Shown here: in pieces, positions 46,903-59,644 of the stretch
How the letters are laid out: every line of letters starts with the position of its first letter
Position numbering within the stretch: the stretch's first letter is position 1
DNA from: Cephalopachus bancanus
Lineage: Eukaryota; Chordata; Mammalia; Primates; Tarsiidae
Direction of reading: 5' to 3'
Assembly: GCA_027257055.1 (NCBI GenBank)
Contig: JAPVLO010000161.1
Span: 3,224,001-3,288,000 of the forward strand
Length of the DNA: 64,000 nucleotides
The notes under the pieces: model-generated
Databases searched by the model: none
Told to the model about the DNA's origin: nothing
Seen by the model: the letters and a program-made list of their open reading frames with translations, nothing else
Made by a program: the position numbers and the translations under genes

Positions 46903-48394
46903 CATTCTTGTTTTTCTTAGTTTTATTTGGACCAGGGCCTCAGGGAAAAGGAGCTCCTGGAACCCTGCCTCTTTTCGTTCTTTACCTCCCGCAGCTTAGC
47001 AAAATGGAAAATAAAATATCTCACAGTCCTTCCTGGATGGTAGGGTTATTTGTGGTGATTTTTTTGGTGGAGGTGGTAGTTATCATCCTGGATTTGCAGA
47101 AGTTTCTAGAAAACTCAGGAGAAGAAAGTGTTTCTTGCTCCCATCTGTCTTTGTGTGGGAATACCTTTTAATGGGAACAGTGTCTTTGCTCTTACCCAGC
47201 AGTGCCAAGAATTTAACCAGCACTGCTGAGGAAAAAAGGCCCTTCAACCCAGCTTCCAACTGGAGAAGCACATAGTGCTTTCTGGATTTCTGGTGAAAGC
47301 CCATTATGCCTGCCCAGGTGTCTTTGGTACAGGAGAAATCAAAGCTTTAGGGAGCAGTAGAAGATTACATGCTCTGTTTGATGGTTCCTCCCTTGGGTTT
47401 TCACCGTTCTTGGTATTTGAGAGGTGCTAAGTATTGTTCTCTACATGCATTGTGGGGCAAGTACCCTATAGAAAGACATCACCAGCTTACTCTGGTAAGG
47501 CAGACATAGCAATTCAAAATGCCACTCAACCTCTCCCTACAAAATCCTGGCTGTGGCACAACTGTGCCAGCCTCTCCCTTTGACCTTGAGAAAGGTAAAG
47601 TGCAGAGGTGGTAGGTGAGTTTGTTAGCGTAATAGAATGTCAGAGTTGATTAGCACTCAGGAAAGGTTGTCTAATGCCAGCTTCTGCCTTTGTAAATGTC
47701 TTCAGCATCACCAGGGAGAGGTTGAACTGGCCTCTGTCTGAACCTATGCTGGAAAATGGTCCTGAGCAAATTAGGAAACCTCTAATTTGTAGAAAGTCCC
47801 CCTCCCCCCATATGAAGTCTGTTTCTGTTGCTTTCTCCCATTGGTTCTGCCCCTCCTAGACTACAAAAACTAAGCCTAGTCTCCTTGCTGTCTGTTATCC
47901 CTGCAGACATTTGAATATAGATATGTATTCCTAATTAAGCTTTTCTTCTCTAGGCCTGCATTCATGTTTTCAGCCATTCTGCATATTTCTTGGTTTCCCA
48001 ACCCTATGTCATTCAGGTTAGCTTCTTCTAGACATGTGGTGGTTTGTTAATTCTGAGGTCTGAGCTACCTGGAATGGGGTGAGAGGCTGCCACAGCCAAT
48101 GACAGCAACCTATGCCACCTTTTAGTGGTATTGGCTTTTTTGGATGCCTTATAAGGATCATTTATTTATTCCAAACTTAACTAAGTCCTCACATATATTC
48201 AGCATATCTGCTCCACCTGTATGAATGATTTGTTATTACTGAACCTATGTGTGAGCTACATTTATTCCTAATTAAGGGTCGTCATATAAGGATAAGAGGG
48301 AATATATCTATTCCTTTGGTCTGTTAAAATATTTTGGATCTGTGTTTTAAGATCTGATACACTATGTTTCCAGTGTGATGTTAAATGCAGATTT
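46903..48394. other. Unique sequence, no gene seen
   Basis: Frames of 87 codons or fewer; no recognised repeat family. Confidence 0.45.
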
Positions 48395-48690
48395 AGTTCA
48401 ACCACTAAGTGCCAGACATTATGCTAGACCAACAGATACAGTCAGAAGTAAGGCAGGGACAGTTGTTTCCCTTCACAGGGTTTAGTGGGAGGGACAGACA
48501 TAGACTGTGCATTTCCACTTCAGGGTGACAACACATTAGAGGGAAACTGCAGAAGCACAGAGTAACACACATACTCAGGCATTCTGGAAGATGGCTATTT
48601 GTGAATAGAAGTTGGCCAAGGAAAGAGCTAGGGATTAATGCTTGAGGTAGGAGGTACTACACATATGCAAAGTCTGAAAGGTGTCAAAAA
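48395..48690 (+). repeat. Ancient mammalian repeat fragment (same family as 5378)
   Basis: 'aagtgccagacattatgct', 'tagtgggagggacagac', 'ggcattctggaagatggc' and 'catatgcaaagtctgaaagg' are in family order, diverged. Confidence 0.45.
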
Positions 48691-49439
48691 GTATGCGGTC
48701 TGCAGCATCTTGTCACCAGGTAATTCTCTTGGTCCTCATCAGTTGCTGATATTAACGTGGAACCTAATATAGAGTGAATGAAATTACCATTAGACACTTT
48801 CATCCTCTGCCTTTGGGCACATCAAACATTTATGAACTCACCTAATTTTATTTTTGTCCCAACCACATTTCTCTGTCTGGACCACTTGAATTGCATGTGA
48901 AAGCTCATTAATGTCTAGCTGAATACAGATCTGCTCTGTCTATATCATTGCTCAAGTTTATCAATCTCATACCCCTTGTTCTTCATAACCCATGCTGGCT
49001 TTGAGCAATCACCATTTTTTTTTTAAGCTAAGAGTTTACTAGCTCTCTTCCTGATTATCTGCTTCATTTTACAAGTCATTGGTTAACATTGTAGGTTAGT
49101 GACTAAGTTGTACCTAAAACCCAAGTGACCAAACTCCTCGTTCAGAGACCTTTCTATTCTGCCACTTTGCCTTCCTCATAGACCACCTTTCAAGGGCAGG
49201 TACTATACATGGTTCTTTTAATAACAACTGGTCAGCCCCTGCAGTCTTGTGTAAGAGCCAGCAAGCTAGGCAAGCAGTTACCCCATAGCGAATGGGAAGT
49301 GAAGTGCTATTTTCAGGCTCTGGCCCAGGCTGGCTACATGGCATTCATCTCCTTAGTGGCCTCTGTAGGTAAACAGTTTGTGTTATGCTCCTGGTTAATA
49401 GAGCACCTTACCATTCATTCTCTCCTTTTTTTCCAGCCA
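48691..49439. other. Unique sequence, no feature seen
   Basis: Nothing recognised. Confidence 0.45.
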
Positions 49440-49590
49440 CATCCATGAAGTCCATGGGCAAATATCTTTACTCTCATTTAGCAGATAGGGCTCAAATTGT
49501 AGAATGGACTTGGTCAAAATCACCCAACAACATTAAGTAACTGAACTGGGTCCTAAATCCAGGTTGTATAACTCTGGTGCCCCAAGCTAA
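49440..49590 (-). repeat. MIR SINE fragment
   Basis: Antisense: 'ctctcatttagcagatagg', 'ttggtcaaaatcacccaac' and 'gaactgggtcctaaatcc'. Confidence 0.65.
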
Positions 49591-50459
49591 CCTTAGATTT
49601 CTATCCTCGCCTTCTTGTATGATGATGACATCAACTACTTGACCTCTCCCCTCCCCAGAAAGCTGGCTGGGTGACTGGGTAAGAGAATATAAATAGAAAG
49701 AAAGGGGAACAAAATAGATTAAGTTCCAAGCACTAAAGAGTTGAGACAACTAGACACTGAGGCAATGCCACAGACCTTTAGATCATTTTTCTGACACTCT
49801 CTAGCTAAAAAGGAACATGGATAAGTGACACCCAAAAGTCCCTAGGCTTAGACCAACTGTCTTGTAGAAGGAAACCCAGTATGCTATTCTGAGCAGAATG
49901 ACAGGATTGGAATTCACTCATGTTTTAGATGTGCTTTTAGATCCAAATAGAGAGGAGTATTGTAAAGAGCTGTATAAAAATAGTTTAAAATATCAAACTT
50001 CTCTGAGGGATTTGGAAGCACAAACCTAAGCTGCTGCTCCAGCCTGGGCTTGCCCACCACTATTTATATGGTTTGCGAGTGTCCTACTGGTGCTAGGCCT
50101 AACAATGCCTTTTGATTGCTCCCAGGTCACAAACCTTGGGCTTCCTCTTATTGAGTGGTGTCAATTATCTAAATCCCTTACATGTGAATTAAAAATAGTC
50201 AAAGGTAAAAGGTGAGAATTTTCCTTATAGGTATGGGAGTGCTGTGGTATACTAATGGCAAAGACCATCTCCAGTTTTCTGGTCCGGGACTTCTTAAATC
50301 TTTGAAGTCTATTAGGATTCCAGAGTCTAGGGCTCCTTGATTCCTTAGCAAGAGCAAAGGGATATGTACTCTCTTTTTCAGGCTTTGGTGAATTAGACCT
50401 TGAGACTTCATAATTAAAATGGATTTAATAGAGGCAGGGAAGCTGGGATGTCTGCCCCA
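49591..50459. other. Unique sequence, no gene seen
   Basis: Frames of 90 codons or fewer are unrecognised. Confidence 0.45.
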
Positions 50460-50760
50460 GGAAGCAGGCATCTTCTGTCAGTAGGAGAGTGTGTCCTTTG
50501 TATTTAAACGGTTTCTCCAAAAGGCTCTAAATGAGATTGGGGACTTAAACAAGATTTGGTGTGATTTGCTAATTACCCAAGTTACTATTACCTGATTAAC
50601 ACAGGAATCCTAATAGTCTGTTGCAATGCCTTTCTTCCGGGTGCCAGGAGGCTTGACATCTGTCACCTGTTCACTTGGAGGCATTTTAATTAACCCAAAT
50701 TATGTATGTCTTTTCTGCTTTAGGATTTGGTGCCTGGATTCTATATTTAAAAGTTAATAA
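50460..50760. promoter_or_regulatory. Candidate conserved non-coding block (homeobox/E-box motifs)
   Basis: tgctaatta (50567-50575), 'attacctgattaac' near 50590, a 'gacatctgtcacctg' cluster (50655-50669; TGIF/MEIS-like and CACCTG E-box), and ttttaattaa (50694-50703). Repeat-free. Inference from motif texture only. Confidence 0.3.
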
Positions 50761-52675
50761 CTACCTAAAGGAGACTTGCTGCCAAAATACAAGAGTGAAA
50801 GTGACAAATCTGTTTGTTGCTGAGAGTCAGTTGGAGATCTTGTTTTATTCCAAGTAGTTAGAATGGGAAATTATACACTGGACACTAAGAAGGGCTTCCT
50901 GATGACCAGTCACAGCCATCAAGAATAAATTCTCTCAAATCTCACGTTTCCCGACCAGGCTTAATTAAGACCTCTGACTAAGGAGTGACAAACTGGAAGG
51001 GTTGGAACCAGAGAAGCTAAGTGTCTTTCTCAAAATCACACAGGAAGGCAGGCTTGCAGTTAAGATTTGTTTTGTTTTTAAAGAATGATAATAAAGCCTT
51101 TCCTCTTTGACTACCAAGAGGCTATATTGCCTTTCATTTCAGAGGTAGGGTTTCAATGTGATAAAGTTATCTGGGCTAGAGTCTTAGCAGGGGTTTCCCT
51201 TGAGATTTGAATGACTTCAGGGTATGCTAGGGGGCTCTGTACAGTAACTGGTAACACTTTTCTCCCTCAGATAAAGATGGCTTATTTAACTGGTTCTGAG
51301 TTCTGAAGCTTGTTTCCAAACACATTATATACTGAAAGGGCTGAGCACACTCCAAGGAGCCTGGGAACTCTGTGCTTGGTAACCAGACTCTCCTCTCCAA
51401 AAGTAGGGACCAAAGGGACTTCATCTAGAATTCTGAGAAGCCTGGCTTTGGACAAACCTGAATTTTCTCTTCCTTGGTGATTTCACTCTAACTCTTTAAT
51501 CTAAGCAGTGATTCAGAAAAGAGTATTTTGAGGAGGCCTTAGAAGAGCTGTCCAAATCATCGGTGGGAAAAGCGTTTGGAAAAAAAGGAAAGACCAGCTG
51601 GAATACCAGGGAAACCCAGCCAGGTCTGAAGGTGGAAAGCTGACGAGCTCTTCCGTAAGCTCTGGCCTTTGGGTGCAAAGCGGCTGAGGACAGAGGACCA
51701 TCCAGGGTTTGCTTATCCCATCTCTTCTGAGGAAAGTTCCCATGCTGTTCAAATTCACTAGGTACTTAAGAGGAATAAGTGCCTGAGACACAAGCTGCTC
51801 ATCCAGGTAAAGTGATTACTTCCTCCAGGGCACAAGGAGACCATGGTAAATTACTTCATCCTACTGCTCTAAATGGTACTCCAGTGCACTGAGAAAGTTA
51901 ACCTCACTCACCTTCTGTGGATGAGCAGATTATTCCTAGAAAATTGTCCATTCATGTTTGATCAGGCATAGCCTCAATGTGAACGACAAAGTCTTTGACC
52001 TCCCAAGTTAACCAAGTTCCTTCTCACTTTCTGTCTCAGCCAAGTCTTTTTTCTGGAAAGAGATACTTTCTTATGGCTAGAGGATCATTCTGCTTCTCCT
52101 CACCCAGATATCTCAGGATCTCAGAGCTGTTTATATTTCCATTTTTGCATCTCAGCTTAATAGGCAGCTCAGTTCTTCTAAGCCTTCATAGAAGACATGG
52201 GAGGAAGTGGGTAGAAGTAGAGTTGAAACAAGATTGACCATGGGTTGATCACTGTTGAAGCTTGGAAATGGTTACACAAGAGTTTGTTAAAGTATTTTGT
52301 CTACTTTCTTACTTGCTTAAAATTTCCCATAAGAGAAGTAAGGAATATCAAGGATCTTTGACAGTAACCTCCCCATGCCAGAATATATATGATGAATGAA
52401 TGTTATCCACTTGGGATATTAACCAAAATTAAAATTTAGATATAAATCAGGGAAAATACTGGCACAAGTTAATTATTAAAATTTTAACATAATACGTACC
52501 TATCATAAAAAGTATTCAAGTACAGGCAGGGAGAGCCACCACAGATAGTATAACATCTGTAGTCCTTTTATGTGGGCATTACCTGTGAAGTTTACTTTAA
52601 GATTTTGTTTTTCTTTGGTTTGTTGTTTTGTGTTTTTTATTTTCAAATTAGGTTATACTTATTACTCATCAGCTT
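50761..52675. other. Unique sequence; MIR scrap near 51005-51060
   Basis: 'ctcaaaatcacacaggaagg' at 51029 is a probable antisense MIR piece. Otherwise no repeat or gene seen. Confidence 0.4.
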
Positions 52676-53935
52676 GTTTTAATAGCTTTATTCAAATATG
52701 ATTTACATGCCATAAAATGTACACATGCTAAGTGTACAATTCAGTGATTTTTAATAAGTTTACAGTGTTGTGTAACCATCACCACAAATTCAGTTTTAGA
52801 ACATTTTCATCACTCTAATAAAATCCCTCATGCTTATTTGCAGTTAATTCCCATTACTGCTCCCAGGCCAAGACAATTACTAGCCTACATTCTGTCTCTA
52901 TAGATTTGCCTTTTCTGGACATTTCATATAATATAATCATGCGATATGTGGTCTTTTGCATCTGGCTTCTTTCACTTATTGTAATGTCTTAAAGTTCATT
53001 TCTGTTGTGACATATTACAGTTTGTTTCTTTTTACTGCTGAATAGGTTTCCATTGTATGGATGTACCACATCTTATTTGTCTATTCATCAGTGGATAACA
53101 TTTAGATTGTTTTCACTTTGGATATTATTAATAATGCTGCTGTGAACATTCACATACAAATTTTTTAATGGACAGGTGTTTTCGTTTATCCTGGTAGATA
53201 ACTAGGAATGAAATTGCTGGGTTATACAATAAATTTCTGTTCAACTTTTTAAAAGATACTGCCAAACTGTTTTCCAAAGTGGCTGCACCATTTTATATTT
53301 CCTCAGTAACGTATGGGGGTTCTAATCTCCACATTCTCATCAACATTTGTGGTTGTCTGGCCTACTGGGTACAAAGTGGTATCTCTTTATGGTTTTAGTT
53401 AACTGATGACGCTGAGCATCTTTTCATTTGTAATTAGCCATATGTATATCTTCTTTGATGAAATACTATTCAAATCTTTTGCCCTTTTTAAGTTTGTTGT
53501 TCATCTTCTTATAATAGACTTTTATGAATGCTCTAAATATGCTCTGTTCATAAATCCTTTATTAGGCATATTATTTGCAAATATTTTCTCCCCAGTCAGT
53601 GACTTGATTTTTCATATTAAGATGGTATCTTTTGAGACACTAAAGTTTTTAATTTTAATGAAGTCCAGTTTATAAATTTTTTAATTTTATGGATCATACT
53701 TTTGTTGTTGTATCTAAGAATGCTTTTCCTAACCAAAGGTCACAGAGACTGTCTTCTAAAAAGCTTTATAATTTTAACTTATATGTAGATCTGTGTGACC
53801 AAGGTAAGTTTTTGTGTATGGTGTCATGTAAGGGTCTATGTCCGTGCTTTTACATGTGGATATAACACTATTTATTGAAAAGACTATTCTTTCCCCTTGA
53901 AATGCCTTGGCATCTCTGTCAAAAATCAATAGACA

Positions 53936-54244
53936 GGCTGGGCTCAGTAGCTCAGTCTGTAATCCCAGCACTTTGGGAGGCCGAGGCGAGTGGATTGCCT
54001 GAGTCCATGGGTTCGAGACCAGCCTGGGCAACTTGGCAAGACCTCATCCCTAAAAAATAAATAAATAAATAAATAAATAAATAAAAATAAATAAATAAGT
54101 AACGCGTGCCTGTAGTTCCAGCTACTTGGAAGGCTGAGGCGGAAGGATCACCCGATCCCAGCAGGTTGATGCTGGAGTGGCTGTGAGTGTGCCAATGCAC
54201 TCCAGCTTGGGTGACAGAGTGAGACTCCAACTCAAAATAAGAAA
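53936..54244 (+). mobile_element. Alu, lineage-specific subfamily, with expanded linker, TSD 13 bp
   Basis: Dimer inside old L1. Perfect duplication aaaaatcaataga at 53921-53933 and 54245-54257. The middle linker is expanded to (ATAA)n (54052-54098), and the right arm resumes at 'gcgtgcctgtagttccagc'. Diagnostics are 'gcctgagtccatgggttcg', 'ggcaacttggcaagacctc' and 'gactccaactcaaaa'. Confidence 0.95.
54052..54098 (+). repeat. (AAAT)n expansion in Alu linker
   Basis: About 11 aaat/aaaaat units arising from the 'acaataaat' linker of the subfamily. Confidence 0.92.
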
Positions 54245-54950
54245 AAAAATCAATAGATAATAAATACAGAGGTCTATTTCTGGACTCTTATTTATGCTTC
54301 TTTAACTTCTATGTCTATCCTTATCTCAGTACCAGACTGTGTTGATTACTATAGCTTTGTAGGATGTTTTAAAATTGGGAACTGTGAGTCTTCCAACGTT
54401 ATTCTTATTTTTCATGATTTGTTTGACTTTGTGTCCTTTGCATTTCCATATAAGTTTTGGGATTATCTTGTCAATTTCTGCCCCCTAAAAAAAGTCTGCT
54501 GAGATTGTAATAGGGATTGCATTTAATCCACAGGTCATTTTAGGTAGAATTGCCATCTTAACAATAGTGAAATCTTCTAACCCATGAATAGAGACTCTCT
54601 CTCCATTTATTTAGATCTTTAATTTGTTTCAACCATGTTTTGTAGTTTTCAGCATACAAGTATTGTACTTCTTTTGTCAAATTTATTCTTAATGTTAAGT
54701 CTTTTTAGTGTTGTTATGAATAGAATTTTTTATTTCTTTTTTCAATTATTCATTGCCAGTATACAGAAATAAAATTGATTTTCACATATTGATCTTATAT
54801 CCTATGACTGCCCAAATTTTTTGTTTTAGTTCTAGCTCTGTTTTGTAGATTCCTTCAGATTTCTATGTATAGGATCATGCCATCTCTGAATAAAAACAGT
54901 TTTGCTTCTTTCTAACCTATATGGATAATGTTATTTCCTTTTCTTTCCTG

Positions 54951-56097
54951 ATAAAGAAGTTTAAAAATTTAAATTCACCCCAAATCATGTCAAATTTCTG
55001 TGATTACATTTATGATATAGGTGAGGGGACAAAATAGACAATTTTTGCAATGTCAAATGAGCCTTATAGAGGCAAAGGGAAGAATTGGCAACTGCTGTGT
55101 CAGATAAGTAAAAATACCATTTTGCATAGACTCAGATTTCATGATCCTATTACTAGTGGGTGGTTATTTCAGCAATCTGACCAGTACAGACATGACAGTC
55201 CCTAAAACAAGCATGAAGGAGCCCTGAGTAGGCAAAGATAGAGATGCCATACATCCTCCAGGCTCATTTACGTAATCCACTAGAAGACGTCTGGCCTATA
55301 TAGAACCTTCAAGCTCGCCTGTTGTTTTAACAAACATGGATATTTGGTTTTGGGATTGTTGTTTTGTTTTTTAAAGCTGTGCTTTGGGGAAAGTGTTGAA
55401 AAAGAGATAAAGTAAGAGTTGAACACAAAAGATGCCAAAACGTGAAAGAATGATGATAGCTGATAGTGAAGGTGAAATTGGAAATATGTATCCCACATGT
55501 ACTTCCTGGATACCTACTAGTATAAGCCTTGTACTCAAGTACTTAAAAGCACCACTGGTGGGCCAATTGAAGGCAACTCCCCAGTCCTGATAGGCTGTCA
55601 GGGCATTGACTGGGTAAGCCAGAATCCCAGTGACACCATTCATCTCTTTTGTGGCTGATGAATCAGATTCAAGTGCAATACTTTATAATTTTCCTTATGA
55701 AATTCTAGCTTGTTTGTGTCAACCCATTGTTCTAGTCCTTCAGGATCTCTTTGGATTCTGATTCTGGTTTCTGAGCTGAAGATTAATATCTAAGCTAAAC
55801 AGTGCTTTTTCAGTGATAACCTGTGCCTTCACAAAAGCTAAATCCCATTACTGCAGAGTGAACATTAGCTCCTCTAGCTTCTAAGAAAGATCCTCATCAA
55901 ATAATGTTAGGAAAAAAGTATGCAATAACAAAATAAAACCCACTGTCTAGCCTGATTTGTCTCTATTGGAATGGGGATTTATATATACAAGGGAGGAAGC
56001 TGGACTGATCTATGTAGTATTGGATCAGAGTTGTAGCCATCAGTATGAACTCATGTTTAGGATAATATAGAAACAAATGGTTACATATAGAAATATT
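54951..56097. other. Unique sequence, no gene seen
   Basis: No repeats recognised; the 90-codon minus frame (55371-55643) is unrecognised. Confidence 0.45.
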
Positions 56098-56262
56098 GGC
56101 CTGGCGCGGTGGCTCAAGCCTGTAATCCCAGCACTTTGGGAGGATGAGGTGAGGGGATTACCTGAGTCCACAGGTTCCAGAACAGCCTGGGCAACTTGGC
56201 AAGACCTCATCTCTGCAATAAATAAAAAAATATATATCTGGGCATGGTAGCGCACACTCATA
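56098..56262 (+). mobile_element. Alu, lineage-specific subfamily, left arm only, no A-tail
   Basis: Complete head and left arm ('ggctcaagcctgtaatccc', 'gcaacttggcaagacctc'), linker, then only 'gggcatggtagcgcacac' of the right arm before it stops. Retroposons are normally truncated at the 5' end, so the missing 3' end and tail point to a later deletion. It abuts an old L1 fragment. Confidence 0.88.
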
Positions 56263-56735
56263 AATCATGTTGATAGAATATACCCTTGATATGACATGAA
56301 GAAAATGGCACTTTACCTCTGTGGTCTTCCTCCCAAAAACCTGTAAACATAGTCTTATCATGAGAAAAACATCAAACAAATTCCAATAATGGGCACCCTA
56401 CAAAATAACTCAGTACTCCTAAACAATGTTAAGGTATCCTGAAAATAAGGAAGTTTGGAGAAACTGCCGAAAACCAAGTGTAATGTGCCATCCTGGAAAA
56501 AAAACAAAGGACATTAAGTAAAAACCAAGAAAATCGAAATAAAGTATGGAATTCAGTTATTAATATTATATCAATATTGGTTCATGAATTATAACAAATG
56601 TGACATACTAATGTAAGATGTTAATAATAGGAGACACTGAATATAAAGTAAATTGGAATGCTCTATACTATCTTCCCAATTTCTCTGTAAATCTAAAACT
56701 ACTCTAAAAAAGTAAAGCCTATTATAAGAAAAACT
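56263..56735 (+). mobile_element. Old L1M 3' end, plus strand
   Basis: 'acctctgtggtcttcctccc', 'ctacaaaataactcagtac', 'aaaggacattaagtaaaaac', 'tatcaatattggttcatg', 'aatgtaagatgttaataata' and 'ctgtaaatctaaaactactc' follow a common ancient L1 3' UTR almost to its end. Confidence 0.85.
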
Positions 56736-56948
56736 ACCATCACTACAAATTTTGATAACCTTAAAGGGTTAGCATCAATTATCTGGAAATTTATTTGTGG
56801 AAAAAAACCTCATTTCTTTATGAGCATGGATAAGTGAAGCATTGCTGAATTATTTCTGCCTCTGTGAGCAAGTTAATACTGTATTTCTGAGAGAAGGAAG
56901 AAAGGGGAGGGAGTAGGGCAAAGAGTGTGCATTTGTGTGTGCTTGTGT

Positions 56949-56952
<4 letters not shown>
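56736..56952. other. Unique sequence leading into TG repeat
   Basis: Nothing recognised; degenerate TG units begin near 56925. Confidence 0.5.

Positions 56953-56982
<30 letters not shown>
56953..56982 (+). repeat. (GT)15 microsatellite
   Basis: A pure run of 30 bp preceded by degenerate tgtgtgc units. Confidence 0.97.
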
Positions 56983-56984
<2 letters not shown>

Positions 56985-57464
56985 AAACAAGAGAAAAAGT
57001 GAATTCTAAATTGTTAAAACCTTGGAGTGGAACTTAATCTAATTTATAAGCAGTTCCACTAGAGATGTGCGAGGATTTTTTTGTTGTTGTTAAAGAGAAA
57101 AACTAGTTTCAAGCATTATTAAGCTTTTTTTCCCTCCCAGAAGCTAAGAAAACCATCTGTGAGAACCTGTTTGCATGTTTGTTTTCTACAATAAAATGCA
57201 AAATACTTCTTCCTGTTAGCAGATTATACCATATGTCTCTCCCTGTAACAAAATCAGCATGTTTATTAATGAACCCAATCAGAGGCAAAGATTTAGAAAG
57301 ATTTAAGGAACTGAATTTTCCATTCAATATTTCAGCAAAAGAAACTTCTGGTTAGACATCGTTGTGCTTGGAAAATAGAAGCTTTGTTTTTGCTTTGAAA
57401 TAAATTTACTTGGCAGGAGACAGAGAGCAGGAGGAGAGGCCTTTGAAAATTTTTGTAAAAAAGG
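56983..57464. other. Unique sequence, no feature seen
   Basis: No repeat or gene recognised. Confidence 0.45.
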
Positions 57465-57625
57465 TCTGCATTTTAAATGGCCCTTCCTGCTTAATGATTC
57501 CCCTACTGATTTAGATCTACAGTTTATATGTGATTAATATTTAATTTGATCAGTTGCATTTTTCCAGACAGACTAATTAAAGTGCTTGATGGCCCAAATA
57601 CCCCGTCTCTGAATGCAGTGACAGG
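57465..57625. promoter_or_regulatory. Candidate conserved non-coding block (homeobox/NKX-like motifs)
   Basis: 'gtgattaatatttaatttg', ctaattaaagtgcttga (57573-57589; an antennapedia-type core adjoining an NKX2-like site) and 'cttaatgattcccc'. Compact, repeat-free and AT-rich, like vertebrate developmental enhancers. Inference only. Confidence 0.33.
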
Positions 57626-57784
57626 CCTATGGGCTTCCTGGACTGAAAGGAAGTGAATGAAGTTTTAACCATATTGACCAAGTAGCCTCTGGTACTCATA
57701 ATGATTTTTCCATCACAAATGCTTCCCTAGCAGTCCTGTTGAACATCTGAAAAATCAAGTGGATTTGGTGGCACTAGGTATGTC

Positions 57785-57950
57785 ATAATGTATTAGAAAG
57801 ACATATGTCTGACCTCGCAGTCACAAGACTGCAGTTCAAGTACTGGTGTTGTCATGAATCAGGTAGAAGACCCAGAGCAGTAACTTCCTCTCTTTAGAAC
57901 TAAGTTTACTCATCTGATAAATGGGGATATAAGCTCTGAACTTGTGGAAG
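57785..57950 (+). repeat. MIR SINE
   Basis: Sense MIR: 'cagttcaagtactggtg', 'agtaacttcctctcttt' and 'actcatctgataaatggg'. Confidence 0.75.
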
Positions 57951-59084
57951 AATGGATTTATCAGCAGAGACCATAAGGAGGTGAAATCTCAAAAGCCAGA
58001 CACTGGACAGATTTTAGGGTTATGTTCTGGTTTGGACACTCAGCCTTCATCCAAGTCTTCTTTCTTTCTACTTGATGACATAGATACAGCCCAGCAAACT
58101 TAGTTCTGATTTCATTGCATTCATTTTTCATGTGTTGTTTTTTAGGAATCTTATAAGAAAATGAAACACCTATTACTAGGGCACAACTTCAAGGGGGAAG
58201 AATGACACTATGGCACTGAAAGGCAAGAGCAGGTGGTGGAGGCACCAAGGGGCTAAACCAGAGTAACTCCCTTTATCTTCTTCCCTTTTCTTTTGGCAGC
58301 GTTTTTGTGCCATGTTCATGATACATACAGATCTCAGCAAAGTAGCTAGCCTAGTATTGACTCTATTTATTTCTGTAGGCGATACAAAAAAAGAGTCTGC
58401 TTTTTCTAAGGAGCTAGGTCAAGTGAGAACAGAAAGGGATGTGAACGTTGGTAACTATAGAAAGAACCAGTTTAAACATGGGAACATAGCAGGTAAAGCA
58501 AAATATTGCAAGCTGATGATTTTTTTAAAAGAATTTTAAAGTTTGTATTAGGAGATCTCACAAAAAGGCCTTTTAACTATTCAGCTATCCCATCCCTGGG
58601 ATGGGCACATATCAATAGCCCCAACCAAACCAAACCCCCAAGCCCTCTGCTATCCAGAGAAAAACACATATACACCAAGATACTGCACAGCAAGGAGTGC
58701 TCTTTGCTTCCAGATATTCTGGCTTCTTAGATTTCTCTCTTACCTCTGTGGCTTTCTTTCACCAGAGGAGCCTGTCTGGAGGTAGAAGGATAAGATAGTT
58801 AGCAACAAAATCTGCTGCCCTGTGTAGGCAGGCCACAGGGAAGTCGGGGCTACCAAGGTTGAGAAGCTGTCCAGGATCTAGGGATGTGTGCCTGATTAAG
58901 GTTGCCTGCCTGCTCACTGAAGGTCTGAATACTGGTTTTCAAAGTGGCATCCCAGATGGACAGTGATCAACTGTTACATCAGACAGTTGGCCTCTGGTGG
59001 TGAGAGCACTGTTCCAAGGAGGCCTGGGTTGAAGCTTTAAGTCCATGTTAATTGACTTTGCTCTATTCCACCACTGTAGAATTG
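57951..59084. other. Unique sequence; hAT-like scrap at 58930-58990
   Basis: 'actggttttcaaagtggca' resembles a MER5/MER20-type hAT end, too short to call. No gene seen. Confidence 0.35.
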
Positions 59085-59240
59085 AGTTCAATTCAGCCAA
59101 TAGTCACTGGGTTCCTATTCTATGCCAGGTAATGGAGCTAGACTGTGAATACAGAGATAAATGAAATATGTCTCTCACCTGACAGAGAGAAAAAAATGAA
59201 CAAATAAACATTATTCATCAATCTAGAAAGGACAGTGGAG
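59085..59240 (+). repeat. Ancient mammalian repeat fragment (same family as 5378)
   Basis: 'ggttcctattctatgccagg', 'aatacagagataaatgaaat' and 'gaacaaataaacattattc' are in family order. Confidence 0.5.
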
Positions 59241-59644
59241 ACAGACAAGAATGACTGACTGAATGTGTGTCGTTTGAACAGTGCGCATCATCTTCCTTAG
59301 TCACCACCCTCTCAAAACCAAGACCCCATTGGAGAAAGCATCCCTGTGAGTTCATTAGGGCAGCATTTTCTCAATTCTTCCTAAGATGTTAAAAGATGTC
59401 ACTGGAAAAAAAGGATTTCGTGTACAAATAAGTTTGGGAAATAGTGAGTTAAATAAAGTTGGATGTGTTGCTTTCATCAGTAGGTCATGTTTAACTGCAG
59501 AACTTCTCAAAGCCTTGAGTATGCTAAGCACACTTTGTGACTACCCTGGAGGAGGAGATGGTTTTGAGGGGTTTGACTTGGAAGCTTTATTCCCCAGAGT
59601 ATTTCCTTGGACTTGGACCCTGGCACAATGTCCTGTCTGGAGAT
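59241..59644. other. Unique sequence, no feature seen
   Basis: An 86-codon frame (59386-59646) is unrecognised; no repeats. Confidence 0.45.

Larger units (their letters stand above)
52676..54950 (-). mobile_element. Old L1 (L1M-type), minus strand, split by a young Alu
   Basis: A long antisense L1 3' region: 'agtgtacaattcagtgatt', 'gcatctggcttctttcac', 'gtatggatgtaccacatc', 'gctgctgtgaacattcac', 'tgatgacgctgagcatc' and 'ttattgaaaagactattc' in order. The ORF2 3' part is past recognition as an open frame. It is interrupted at 53936-54244 by an Alu and continues with 'gtgttgattactatagc' (near 54340) to about 54950. Confidence 0.88.
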
